A stretch of 64,000 nt of DNA from Rhodocyclales bacterium (GCA_016235745.1 JACRJA010000018.1:1-64000); one strand, 5' to 3'. Counted from the first letter of the stretch, positions 46,156-53,667 are shown. A program made the numbers and translations. The notes: a model not told the origin generated them from the letters alone.

Positions 46156-48414
46156 ATGGGCAAGAAGACCCTGACCAACGCGCACTGCCTGCTGGAGTTG
46201 ACAGACACAGCGCCAGCCCATGTTCTGAAGTCCTTCAGCGCCTTGCCGGAGTGCCAGGCGCTGGCCCGAGGGTTCGACTGGTCGCAGGACGAGGCCGGTC
46301 TGCCGCAGGCGCTCGCCGAACACATCAAACATCTGCGCAAGGAGCAGCGCGAGCCGGCCGAGCGCGAGGCGCTGCGCGTGCTGCGCCTGTCCACGCCGCG
46401 CGGCGCGGCCGTGCTCTCCACGGTGGCCGAGCAACTCTACGACGAGGACCTGATCGCGTGTTTTCGGAGGCAGGACGGCGGCGAGGTAGGGCGTGCGGTC
46501 TGGATGCGCACCCACTCGGAGGAGACGGCCAAGCTGTTCGACACCGCCGAATCCATCGTCAACACCCGCGACCTGCGCGGCAACAAGCGCCTGCACGATG
46601 CCTTCGACGTGCCCGGCGATGCGCCGCCCTTCCTGTGGAACGACGGCGTCAAGAAGGCGCTGGAGGACCAGTTGACGCAGGCCATGCGGCTGGCCGAACC
46701 CTGCGAGGTCATCCATGTCGCGCTGGAAGAGGAAGACCGCAGCGGACGGACAAACATCACGCACTACCTGGTCGTGCGCTTTGCCGGTGAGCAAGTGGCG
46801 GCCGTGGAGATGCGCAACCGCCAGCGCAAGAGCTTCTTCTACTTCCCCGCGCGCGATGCGACCCTCATCTACGCGCCGCACCGCAAGATGGTCGAGGTCT
46901 ATGCCGCCACCTTGACCACCCGTGCGCCGCTGGCCAACGTGCTGTCCAAGCACGGCTTCAAAGCGCCCCTGTCCAACCGGCCGCTGGACCGCTCGCGTTA
47001 CGACCTGTCGCGTTTCGCTCGACCGCTCACGGATGAGAAGCCACGCATCGACGGCGCGAAGGTCGAGCGGCTGTACCTGGTGGAGGCCAAGGCATTGATC
47101 GGCCACGCCACGGACGCGGTGACACTGCACATCGACAGCGGCAAGGAGCTGCATGAGGTGATCGCGGCGCGCTGGGGCAACCATCCGTTCTCGCATCCGG
47201 GCATGCTGCTGGGCGTCACACTGGTTGCCGAGCTGGTGTTCGAAGGCGAGACCCAGGTCACCCCGCTGACCATCGTGCTGGCCGATCCCGGTCGCTGCAG
47301 CCTCTCCGGTGAGAAGGATGAGCGCCTGCGCCGCGTGGGTTTTCAGCTGCTCGAAGCCCTGGGTGTGCGTCGGCCGTTGCATCCCGGCTCCGGCCGTGAC
47401 GACCCGGTTCTCCTCGCGCAAGTGTCCAGGCTTCTCGAGAGCGCGACCAGCCCGATGGATGGCTTCGCGCTGGCCAAGCTCGGCATCGACATCGAACGGT
47501 TCGAAGACGAAGGCATCCTCATCGAGGGCGACCGGATCACCGAAATGACCCTCCCGTTGGACGATGGCCCGCCGATGACGGTGACGCTGGAACGTTGCGC
47601 TGACGCCGACCAGGTTCGCTACCGCGACCCACTCACCGGCCACGACGTGATGTTGCCCGCTCGCTACGCCCGACGCTGGAAGGTGCAATTGGAGTGGCTG
47701 CGCGAGGAGCTTGTCACGGGGGTAGGGTCTGCCCTGAAGGCCGTGCGCGGCCAACCGTTCGACGCGCACGACCCGGTGTTTCTTGGCGAGATGGCAATCG
47801 ACAGCCAGGCCGTCGCGATTTACTTCGCATCCCAGCTGTCTCACCCGCGCAAGTTTGCGAAGGTGGACGCCGCGCTGCGCCTGCGCCCTCGGGGTGTGGC
47901 GGGGGTGGTCCTCACCACGGCTTCGGCGCCATTTCCTTTCGCGGGGACCAACGTCGTGATCCCGATCGAGGACGTGCTGGCCGATGGTGGCAGCGGGACG
48001 GCCATCGACCTCGAACGGCTGAAGGTCGCCTACCGCCACCAGCAGCTGGCGGCGATGGGAGGCACGGCGGTCGCCCTCAAACTCTCGCCTGACGGCCATT
48101 CGGCAACGCTGTATGTCCCCGGCAAGCCGCCCTGGCAGGTCACTGGCAAAGGACGCATCACCGTCTTGCAGCGGCTGGTGGAGGCATTCCTCAGTGGCTC
48201 GCCTCACGTCAATACGAAGCGGCTGATGGACGGCACCGGCTGCACATCACCGGCCAACCTGTTCACCGGCAAGCGATCGCCCTGGCGCCAATACATCGAG
48301 ACCGTGCCCGGCACACGGGCATGGCAGCTCAAGCTGACACCGCTCGATGCCGTCATCGTCGATGACAGTGAGGCGAGCAATGCGGCAGCCGAGGCCGTGA
48401 GCGAAGAAATGTGA
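46156..48414 (+). CDS. Large unrecognised protein in the HTH-PIN operon
   Basis: A 752-aa soluble protein, start MGKKTLTNAHCLLELTDTAP with GGGAGGGAGC in front. No enzyme motif that I recognise. Three parts can be seen: residues 1-260 mixed helix/strand with RSGRTNITHYLVVRFAGEQV; 260-560 with the LIGHATDAVTLHIDSGKELH and TPLTIVLADPGRCSLSG segments; and 560-752 ending in a winged-helix-like TVLQRLVEAFLSGSPHVNTK, RLMDGTGCTSPANLFTGKRS. No transmembrane segment. It starts 29 bp after the PIN gene with no promoter between, so it is cotranscribed. Candidate third component of a defence or toxin system. Confidence 0.75.
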   Translation: MGKKTLTNAHCLLELTDTAPAHVLKSFSALPECQALARGFDWSQDEAGLPQALAEHIKHLRKEQREPAEREALRVLRLSTPRGAAVLSTVAEQLYDEDLIACFRRQDGGEVGRAVWMRTHSEETAKLFDTAESIVNTRDLRGNKRLHDAFDVPGDAPPFLWNDGVKKALEDQLTQAMRLAEPCEVIHVALEEEDRSGRTNITHYLVVRFAGEQVAAVEMRNRQRKSFFYFPARDATLIYAPHRKMVEVYAATLTTRAPLANVLSKHGFKAPLSNRPLDRSRYDLSRFARPLTDEKPRIDGAKVERLYLVEAKALIGHATDAVTLHIDSGKELHEVIAARWGNHPFSHPGMLLGVTLVAELVFEGETQVTPLTIVLADPGRCSLSGEKDERLRRVGFQLLEALGVRRPLHPGSGRDDPVLLAQVSRLLESATSPMDGFALAKLGIDIERFEDEGILIEGDRITEMTLPLDDGPPMTVTLERCADADQVRYRDPLTGHDVMLPARYARRWKVQLEWLREELVTGVGSALKAVRGQPFDAHDPVFLGEMAIDSQAVAIYFASQLSHPRKFAKVDAALRLRPRGVAGVVLTTASAPFPFAGTNVVIPIEDVLADGGSGTAIDLERLKVAYRHQQLAAMGGTAVALKLSPDGHSATLYVPGKPPWQVTGKGRITVLQRLVEAFLSGSPHVNTKRLMDGTGCTSPANLFTGKRSPWRQYIETVPGTRAWQLKLTPLDAVIVDDSEASNAAAEAVSEEM

Positions 48415-48521
48415 AGCACGATCGCCGCAGCTCGCTGCGCCGTTCCGATTGATCGGCATTGCGATCTGTTTCGGACTTCGGCGCTCATCATGGATGACGG
48501 TTTCGATTCCCTGGAGCCGTC

Positions 48522-48713
48522 ATGAACCACCTCGAACTGCCTTCTCCCGCAGACATGAGCCCCGCCGCGCGTGCGGGTGAGATCACTGCCATCCTCGCAA
48601 GCGCTATCGTCCGTACGCGTGTCGCACCGAAGCCAAACCAGCGCGACATCGAGCTTGGCTTCCTGCCCCACCAGCGCGTTCATACAACCCCCTCTCTACA
48701 GGAGCCGTTGTGA
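48522..48713 (+). CDS. Small phage protein preceding DUF2924
   Basis: A 63-aa protein: MNHLELPSPADMSPAARAGE, ITAILASAIVRTRVAPKPNQ, then the C-terminus LGFLPHQRVHTTPSLQEPL encoded by leader repeat copy 5. Small proteins with the same start and position before DUF2924 and recombinase genes are common in proteobacterial prophages. GGAG precedes the ATG. Stop overlaps the next start (TGATG). The 107 bp before it hold no gene I can support. Confidence 0.72.
   Translation: MNHLELPSPADMSPAARAGEITAILASAIVRTRVAPKPNQRDIELGFLPHQRVHTTPSLQEPL
48653..48685 (+). repeat. Dispersed leader repeat, copy 5
   Basis: GCTTGGCTTC, CTGCCC, CACCAGCGCGTTCATAC; GAGCTTGGCTTCCTG is identical to copy 4. Lies inside the 63-aa gene and 30 nt upstream of the DUF2924 start, the same spacing as the other copies to their genes, 16 kb away from them. 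Confidence 0.75.
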
Positions 48714-49165
48714 TGAACGACATGAACGACAAGCACGCCAGCGTCGCCGCACGGATTGCCGAACTGGGCCACCTGCCGATGGCCGAGCTCTGGACGCTCT
48801 GGGATCGCTACTTCGAGCGCCGACCGGAGTTTCCGAACCGCACCTTTGTTGAATCGCGCCTTGCCTACAAGCTGCAGGAGGAAGCCTTCGGCGGCCTGCC
48901 CCCCCAAACCCGCCAGCGCCTGGAGGCCATCGGCGCCAAGCACTCCAAGATCAAACTGCGTGCCCGCGCGCGCAAGTTCGACTTCGCCCCCGGCACCGTG
49001 CTGTTGCGCGAGTGGGGCGAGCGTGAGCACCGGGTGACGGTTGACGCCGATGGTCACTTCGAATACGAAGGCCGCCGCTTCAAGAGCCTGACCGCCGTGG
49101 CGCGGCACATCACCGGCCAGCATTGGAGCGGCCCGCTGTTCTTCGGCCTGAAGGGAGGCGCCTGA
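48713..49165 (+). CDS. DUF2924-domain protein
   Basis: A 150-aa protein: RIAELGHLPMAELWTLWDRY, FERRPEFPNRTFVESRLAYK, LQEEAFGGLPPQTRQRLEAI, then PGTVLLREWGEREHRVTVDA and FEYEGRRFKSLTAVARHITG. This is the complete DUF2924 pattern; the family accompanies serine recombinases in prophages and may assist recombination or its control. Both stop and start overlap neighbours (TGATG), so it is in one operon with the recombinase. Confidence 0.9.
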   Translation: MNDMNDKHASVAARIAELGHLPMAELWTLWDRYFERRPEFPNRTFVESRLAYKLQEEAFGGLPPQTRQRLEAIGAKHSKIKLRARARKFDFAPGTVLLREWGEREHRVTVDADGHFEYEGRRFKSLTAVARHITGQHWSGPLFFGLKGGA

Positions 49166-50544
49166 TGACGGAAATCGCCTCCACCAAGGCGCGCAAGCGC
49201 TGTGCGGTCTACTGCCGGGTGTCGTCGGACGAGCGGCTCGACCAGGAGTTCAACTCCATCGATGCGCAAAAGGAAGCCGGGCACGCCTTCATCGCCAGCC
49301 AGCGCGCCGAGGGATGGATTGCGGTGGCCGACGACTACGACGACCCCGGCTACTCCGGCGGCAACACCGAGCGCCCGGCCTTGAAGCGCCTGATGGCCGA
49401 TATCCAGCGCGGGCTGATCGACATCGTGGTGGTCTACAAGATCGACCGCCTGACGAGGAGCCTGGCCGACTTCTCCAAGATGGTCGAGGTGTTCGAGCGC
49501 CACGGGGTGTCCTTCGTCTCGGTGACCCAGCAGTTCAATACCACGACCTCGATGGGGCGGCTGATGCTGAACGTGCTGTTGTCGTTCGCCCAGTTCGAGC
49601 GCGAGGTCACCAGCGAGCGCATCCGCGACAAGATCGCCGCCGCCAAGAAGAAGGGGCTGTGGATGGGCGGTCTGCCGCCCTTGGGCTACGACGTGCACGA
49701 CCGCCAACTCGTGGTCAACCCGGCCGAGGCGGCGGTGGTGCGCCGCATCTTCGAAGAAATGCTCACCATCGGCTCGCCCACGCAGATCGCCGCGCGACTG
49801 ACGGTCGACGGCATCACCACCAAGGCCTGGACGACCCAGGACGGCCGGGTGCGCACCGGCGCACGCATCGACAAGAAGTACCTTCACCACGTGCTGCGCA
49901 ACCGCATCTACCTCGGCGAGATCTCCAACCGCGGCCAGTGGTACCCCGGCGTGCACGAGCCGATCATCAAGCGCGAGCTGTGGGACCAGGTCCACGCCGT
50001 GCTGGCCCGCGACAGCCACGCGCGCGGGGTGGAGACCAAGATCCGCTCGCGCAACGACGCGCTGTTGCGCGGACTGCTGTACGCGCCCTCGGGCGAGCGG
50101 ATGTACCCGACCTACTCGCGCAAGAACGGGCGCAAGTACCGCTACTACGTCTCCAAGTCGGAGAGCCGCTTCGGCGCGCCGGGCAAGAGCTACGAGCGCC
50201 TGCCCGCCCGCGAGATCGAGGCGGCGGTCGTGGCCCAGATCCGCACCGTGCTGACCAGCCCCGAATCCATCGCCGCCGTCGTGCGTCACATCCAACGCCA
50301 GGGCGCACCGATTGACGAGGCCACGGTCGTGATGGCGATGGGCCGCCTCAACGACGTGTGGGATCAGCTCTTCCCGGTTGAGCAGCACCGCATCGCCAAC
50401 CTGATGATCGAGCGCATCGATCTCGTCCACACCGACGAGATGCAGGGCATCCGGGTGAAGTGGCGCGAACTGGGCTGGGACGCCTTGATCGGCGAGTTCG
50501 CGCCCAGGAGCATCGGCGCCGAGCTGCTGGAGGTCGAGGCATGA
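49165..50544 (+). CDS. Large serine recombinase (phage integrase)
   Basis: A 459-aa site-specific recombinase that integrates the phage. N-terminal resolvase domain: CAVYCRVSSDERLDQEFNSI with the nucleophile Ser in RVSSDERLDQ, DDPGYSGGNTERPALKRLMA, VVYKIDRLTRSLADFSKMVE, and FAQFEREVTSERIRDKI. Then a recombinase domain (PPLGYDVHDRQLVVNPAEAA, RIFEEMLTIGSPTQIAARL) and a zinc ribbon-type region with a YTSYSRKNGRKYRYYVS-like segment, lacking clear Cys pairs. C-terminal coiled coil. Start overlaps DUF2924 stop. Confidence 0.93.
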   Translation: MTEIASTKARKRCAVYCRVSSDERLDQEFNSIDAQKEAGHAFIASQRAEGWIAVADDYDDPGYSGGNTERPALKRLMADIQRGLIDIVVVYKIDRLTRSLADFSKMVEVFERHGVSFVSVTQQFNTTTSMGRLMLNVLLSFAQFEREVTSERIRDKIAAAKKKGLWMGGLPPLGYDVHDRQLVVNPAEAAVVRRIFEEMLTIGSPTQIAARLTVDGITTKAWTTQDGRVRTGARIDKKYLHHVLRNRIYLGEISNRGQWYPGVHEPIIKRELWDQVHAVLARDSHARGVETKIRSRNDALLRGLLYAPSGERMYPTYSRKNGRKYRYYVSKSESRFGAPGKSYERLPAREIEAAVVAQIRTVLTSPESIAAVVRHIQRQGAPIDEATVVMAMGRLNDVWDQLFPVEQHRIANLMIERIDLVHTDEMQGIRVKWRELGWDALIGEFAPRSIGAELLEVEA

Positions 50545-50924
50545 AGGACGGGACGCTCGAGACCTTCGTGCCGCTGACCCTGCGGCGGCGCGGCGTGCGC
50601 CGGCTGGTTCAGCACCAGGCCGAGGACCGGGACGCGCACGACAGCACGCTCATCGAAGGGATGGCACGGGCCTTCCACTGGCAACGGCTGCTGGACAGCG
50701 GCGCGATGCCCAGCGGCTCGGCCATCGCGCGTGCCGAAGGGCTGCACCACTCGGTGGTCAACGAGCTGCTGCGCCTGACGCTGCTCGCGCCCGACATCGT
50801 CGAGATGCTGATGGCCGGGCGGCAGCCACGCCGGATGAGCCTGATCTGGTTCCAGCGCCATCCGCTGCCGGTGGACTGGGCGGCCCAGCGCGAGATCGTG
50901 CGGCGCTTCGAGGAGAAAGCGTGA
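50541..50924 (+). CDS. HTH protein following the recombinase, paralogue 1
   Basis: A 127-aa protein, MKDGTLETFVPLTLRRRGVR, then FHWQRLLDSGAMPSGSAIAR and AEGLHHSVVNELLRLTLLAP. A KorB/ParB-like HTH is visible in AIARAEGLHHSVVNELLRL. It shares LETFVP..L..RG.RR, HWQRLL and AEGL..S.V..L.RLTLLAP with the next gene. Overlaps the recombinase stop by 4 bp. Candidate directionality or accessory factor. Confidence 0.8.
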   Translation: MKDGTLETFVPLTLRRRGVRRLVQHQAEDRDAHDSTLIEGMARAFHWQRLLDSGAMPSGSAIARAEGLHHSVVNELLRLTLLAPDIVEMLMAGRQPRRMSLIWFQRHPLPVDWAAQREIVRRFEEKA

Positions 50925-51385
50925 GCACGAAGCACCGGGGACGCATCGAGGGAGCGCCGGTCACCCAGAAACTGCCGACGCCGGCGGGCGGCGTGAAACT
51001 GGAAACCTTCGTGCCCTGGCGGCTGGTGCAGCGCGGCATCCGGCGCGCGGTGATCGCGCCGCCCGGCGCACCGAAAGGTGTGGAGGTTCACTCGACGTGG
51101 GCCGGCCCGGCGCGCACCGAGGCCAAGGACACGGCGTTGATGCGCGCGCTCGGGCTGGCGCACCACTGGCAACGGCTGCTCCATGAGGGGCGGGTGGCGT
51201 CGGCGGCCGAGATCGCCCAGGCCGAAGGGCTGGATGTATCCAAAGTGCATCGCCTGATGCGGCTGACGCTGCTCGCGCCCGAGGTGGTCGAGCGGCTGAT
51301 CGGATCGCCCGACCTCGCCGTCGAGAAGGTGCTGGGCCGCCCCTGGCCTTACGGCTGGCGCGAGCAGGTGCGGTTGCTTGACTGA
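50921..51385 (+). CDS. HTH protein following the recombinase, paralogue 2
   Basis: A 154-aa protein from GTG 50921 (overlap ATGA-like GTGAGC with the upstream stop). Segments: VKLETFVPWRLVQRGIRRAV, ALGLAHHWQRLLHEGRVASA, AEIAQAEGLDVSKVHRLMRL, TLLAPEVVERLIGSPDLAVE. Clear paralogue of the preceding gene with a longer N-terminus and loop. Known neighbours of prophage serine recombinases; function unproven. A terminator follows. Confidence 0.8.
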   Translation: MSTKHRGRIEGAPVTQKLPTPAGGVKLETFVPWRLVQRGIRRAVIAPPGAPKGVEVHSTWAGPARTEAKDTALMRALGLAHHWQRLLHEGRVASAAEIAQAEGLDVSKVHRLMRLTLLAPEVVERLIGSPDLAVEKVLGRPWPYGWREQVRLLD

Positions 51386-51406
51386 CGTCACGCCGCCCGC
51401 CGCCGC

Positions 51407-51429
51407 AGCCGCCTGCGGGCGGCTTTTTT
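51407..51429 (+). terminator. Rho-independent terminator after the integration operon
   Basis: AGCCGCC (51407-51413), loop TGCG, GGCGGCT (51418-51424), then a run of T to 51429. Ends the plus-strand operon that begins at 48.5 kb or earlier. Confidence 0.85.
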
Positions 51430-51652
51430 GCGCTTCGTCGCGCCCGGGTCGCCGCCGCAAGGCAGTTTCTGACTACAACCGGGGGTCTCTAAGTCCTTGT
51501 CAGACAAGGAGGTGGCCTCTGGTTCCCACCACGGGCCGCAGAGAAAAACCGAGAACAGAGAGGCGCTGTCGGGGCGGGAACGGCGCCCAGACGGCGTGCG
51601 CGTCCGCAAGGCGCCGCCCGGAAACCGCGCCAATACTGGCGTTGCGGGCATG
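51430..51652. other. Gene-free right prophage border with 17-bp palindrome
   Basis: About 220 bp without a gene I can support. It holds TCCTTGTC-A-GACAAGGA (51494-51510), a perfect palindrome that could be part of an attachment site or an operator. The prophage-host junction most likely lies in this stretch. No copy of the palindrome was found near the left end. Confidence 0.5.
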
Positions 51653-51682
51653 AAAAAAGGCCAACCGAGATCGGTTGGCCTT
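51653..51682 (-). terminator. Rho-independent terminator of ssrA
   Basis: On the minus strand GGCCAACCGA pairs with TCGGTTGGCC (51659-51668 with 51671-51680, loop of 2), followed by six T (51658-51653). Lies 8 bp beyond the CCA end of the tmRNA. Confidence 0.9.
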
Positions 51683-51689
51683 GGGGTAT

Positions 51690-52060
51690 TGGTGGAGCCG
51701 GGGGGAGTCGAACCCCCGTCCGGAAGCCCTCTACAGCCAGGTCTACATACTTAGCCTACCGTTTGAGTTTAGCGCCGGTGTTGGTGGGCAGGCTCACCGC
51801 ACCGACGCGAGCCGCCTTGGTTTTAGGCCCCGGGCCAAGCGGCCCGACCCGGGGACGAGCCTCTGTGAATGACGCTGCGAGATGGCTTACGCCATCATCC
51901 GGCCCAGGGGCCAGCCGGTGCAGCGCTCGCCGCCCTTAGGCGGCGAGAGCGAAACGCTCGTCGTTGGCGTTTATTTGCTTTCCAGTGGATTTACGAGGGG
52001 ACTGGTCCTCGGTATGCGCTGTGCTGCTTTGCGACCCCCGTCGAAGCCAGGTACGGCCCC
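51690..52060 (-). ncRNA. ssrA: Transfer-messenger RNA (tmRNA)
   Basis: A 371-nt tmRNA that rescues stalled ribosomes and tags the nascent peptide. The tRNA-like 5' end GGGGCCG (from 52060) pairs with CGGCTCC before the 3' ACCA (51690). TTCGACT in the T loop is present. The resume codon GCC at 51968 begins a tag reading ANDERFALAA, ending at TAA (51938-51936), as in many betaproteobacteria. Pseudoknot-forming GC-rich stems fill the middle. Its terminator is 8 bp downstream, beside the prophage end. Confidence 0.97.
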
Positions 52061-52124
52061 ATTGGGTTTGCAAGGTGTTAGTGCATCGCATGGCGGAAAA
52101 GTTCCGCCGGCGGGTACACTTTTT

Positions 52125-52823
52125 TCACGTCGCCTTGCGGGCGGCGAGCAGGTAGTTTACCGCGGTTTCGTCGATTAGCCGATAGGTTTTCGTGAGTGGG
52201 TTGTAGCCCAGCCCCTGCAGGGCGACCGGTTCGAGCCCGTGCGATCTCGCCCAGCGGGCGAGTTCGGCGGGGCGGATGAATTTGCCATAGTCGTGGGTGC
52301 CGCGCGGCAGCAGCCTCAGCAGGTATTCTGCTCCCAGAATGGCGTGCAGGTAGGCTTTGGGCGTGCGGTTGATCGTGGCGAAGAAGGCCCTGCCGCCGGG
52401 GGCGAGCGCCGCGGCGCAGGCGGCGACGATGGATTCGGGTTCGGGGACGTGCTCGAGCAGCTCCATGCAGGTGACGACCTCATAGGTGCCGGGATGCTCG
52501 GCGGCATGGGCTTCGGCGCTTTCGAGGCGGTAGTCCACCGTCAGACCGGATTCCAGGAGATGGAGCTTGGCGACGTCGAGGGCGGCGGCCGAGAGGTCGA
52601 TTCCGGTGACCTTGGCGCCGCATCGTGCCATTCCTTCGGAGAGAATGCCACCGCCGCAGCCGACGTCGAGCACGCGCTTGTTGGCAAGCGCGACGTGCGA
52701 CTCGATCCAGGCGAGCCGCAGTGGGTTGATCTCGTGCAGCGGGCGGAATTCGCTCGTCGGATCCCACCAGTGGTGGGCGTGTTCGTCGAATTTGGCCAGT
52801 TCCAGCGGGTCGACGTTCGTCAT
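52125..52823 (-). CDS. ubiG: Ubiquinone biosynthesis O-methyltransferase
   Basis: A 232-aa SAM-dependent enzyme that methylates two hydroxyl groups in ubiquinone synthesis. Start ATG 52823 (MTNVDPLELAKFDEHAHHWW) with GGAGG before it; longer readings run into the upstream terminator. Family signatures: FDEHAHHWWDPTSEFRPLHE, AdoMet site VLDVGCGGGILSEGMARCGA, and GKFIRPAELARWARSHGLEP. Peripheral membrane enzyme of the Ubi complex. The 64 bp between ubiG and ssrA hold no gene. Confidence 0.95.
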   Translation of the reverse strand: MTNVDPLELAKFDEHAHHWWDPTSEFRPLHEINPLRLAWIESHVALANKRVLDVGCGGGILSEGMARCGAKVTGIDLSAAALDVAKLHLLESGLTVDYRLESAEAHAAEHPGTYEVVTCMELLEHVPEPESIVAACAAALAPGGRAFFATINRTPKAYLHAILGAEYLLRLLPRGTHDYGKFIRPAELARWARSHGLEPVALQGLGYNPLTKTYRLIDETAVNYLLAARKAT

Positions 52824-52840
52824 GACGGTTCCTCCAAAGA

Positions 52841-52864
52841 AAAACCCCGCCGAGGCGGGGTTTT
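52841..52864 (-). terminator. Rho-independent terminator between ompA and ubiG
   Basis: AAAACCCCGC (52841-52850) pairs with GCGGGGTTTT (52855-52864); on the minus strand the stem is followed by TTTTTCTTTGG. Ends ompA-type transcription before ubiG. Confidence 0.88.
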
Positions 52865-52887
52865 CCGCAGACATCGGGTGACCGGGA

Positions 52888-53601
52888 TTACTTGTCGGTA
52901 CCGATGACCTGGATCTCGACGCGGCGGTCGGGTTGCAGGCAGTCGATGAGTTTCTTGTTGCGACGGTTTTCCGCACCCATGTTCTTGCACTTGTCGCCGG
53001 TGACGGACATCTTCTCGCCCTTGCCTTCCGTGTAGACGCGGTTGGCCGGCACGCCCTTGCTGATCAGGTATTTCTTGACGGAGTCGGCGCGGCGCTCGGA
53101 GAGTTTCTGGTTGTAGGCATCGCTGCCGATGCGGTCGGTATGGCCGACGGCGAGGATGACCTCGACGTTGTATTTGCCGAGCTGCGAGACGATTTCGTCG
53201 AGCTTGGCTTTACCCTCGGGGCGCAGCGTGGCCTTGTCGAAGTCGAAGAGGGTGTCGGCCGCGAGCTTGACTTTCTGCTCGGCGGGTTTCGGCGCGGGGC
53301 GCGCGACCGGAGCGGCCGGCTTGGGCGGTTCGCATTTCTCTTTGGCGATCAGGTCGGGATCGCAGCTGCAGGCAAGCGGCTTGCCGCTGGCATCCTTGGC
53401 CTGTTCGGCGGCTGCCGGCGACCAGCTGGCGGCTGAGCGGACGCAAAGGCCGGAACCGCTCGTGACGATGACGTTGCGGGAGTCGGTGACGTAGGGCATG
53501 ACGCCTTTCGGATCGACCACGATGTCGGCGGACATCGCGCTCATGGAGAAACCGATCGTTCCGAGCACGGCGAGCAGCTTGAGGCGGGTGTTTTTGGTCA
53601 T
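52888..53601 (-). CDS. OmpA-family outer-membrane protein
   Basis: A 237-aa protein with signal peptide (MTKNTRLKLLAVLGTIGFSM, cleaved near AMSADIVV). N-terminal region with Cys pairs (GLCVRSAASW, ACSCDPD); a Pro/Ala-rich hinge (PPKPAAPVARPAPKPAEQ); and the C-terminal OmpA peptidoglycan-binding domain: LFDFDKATLRPEGKAKLDEI, VGHTDRIGSDAYNQKLSERR and RRVEIQVIGTDK. It anchors the outer membrane to the cell wall. Unlike E. coli OmpA it has no full 8-strand barrel. Own promoter with TATAAT upstream. Confidence 0.92.
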   Translation of the reverse strand: MTKNTRLKLLAVLGTIGFSMSAMSADIVVDPKGVMPYVTDSRNVIVTSGSGLCVRSAASWSPAAAEQAKDASGKPLACSCDPDLIAKEKCEPPKPAAPVARPAPKPAEQKVKLAADTLFDFDKATLRPEGKAKLDEIVSQLGKYNVEVILAVGHTDRIGSDAYNQKLSERRADSVKKYLISKGVPANRVYTEGKGEKMSVTGDKCKNMGAENRRNKKLIDCLQPDRRVEIQVIGTDK

Positions 53602-53661
53602 GGCAACATCCTTTCTTGTGAAAACGGTTGGGACAAGGTCTGGGATTGCATCCTGAGGTTC

Positions 53662-53667
53662 ATTATA
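53662..53667 (-). promoter_or_regulatory. Probable ompA-type promoter -10 box
   Basis: A perfect TATAAT on the minus strand 60 bp before the ompA-type start, preceded by GCTTG and, about 20 bp further, TTGCAA. The spacing to TTGCAA is long (20 bp), so the -35 is uncertain. The box lies between the deaminase stop and the ompA-type gene. Confidence 0.65.

Larger units (their letters stand above)
7796..51640. mobile_element. Lambdoid (siphovirus-type) prophage, about 44 kb
   Basis: Lysozyme at the left end, a full lambda-style head and long-tail gene set, replication and recombination genes, a large serine recombinase near the right end and host ssrA beyond it. The left limit is set by the cadR stop (7795) and the lysozyme stop (7806). 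The right limit lies between the terminator at 51429 and the ssrA terminator at 51653. I found no direct repeat that could be attL/attR; serine recombinases need only a very short common core, so exact ends are approximate. No sheath or baseplate-wedge genes are seen, so the tail should be non-contractile. Head, tail, lysis, replication and integration functions all appear present. Confidence 0.9.

Noticed and set aside
45937-48207. 756-codon minus-strand open frame opposite the 752-aa protein
   Set aside because: The plus strand reading has ribosome-binding site, operon context and normal amino-acid composition; the antisense reading is His/Gln/Arg-rich without signals.
30494-48683. Recurrent minus-strand peptide MNALF.(R/Q)EAK at the leader repeats
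   Set aside because: It is just the reverse reading of the repeated DNA element; no ribosome-binding sites and different lengths afterwards.
51497-51754. Small plus-strand frame crossing the ssrA terminator
   Set aside because: Runs through the terminator and tmRNA 3' end, composition is not protein-like.
51690-51765. tRNA-like 3' half with CCA
   Set aside because: Belongs to the tmRNA; its 5' partner is 300 nt away and the tag frame lies between.
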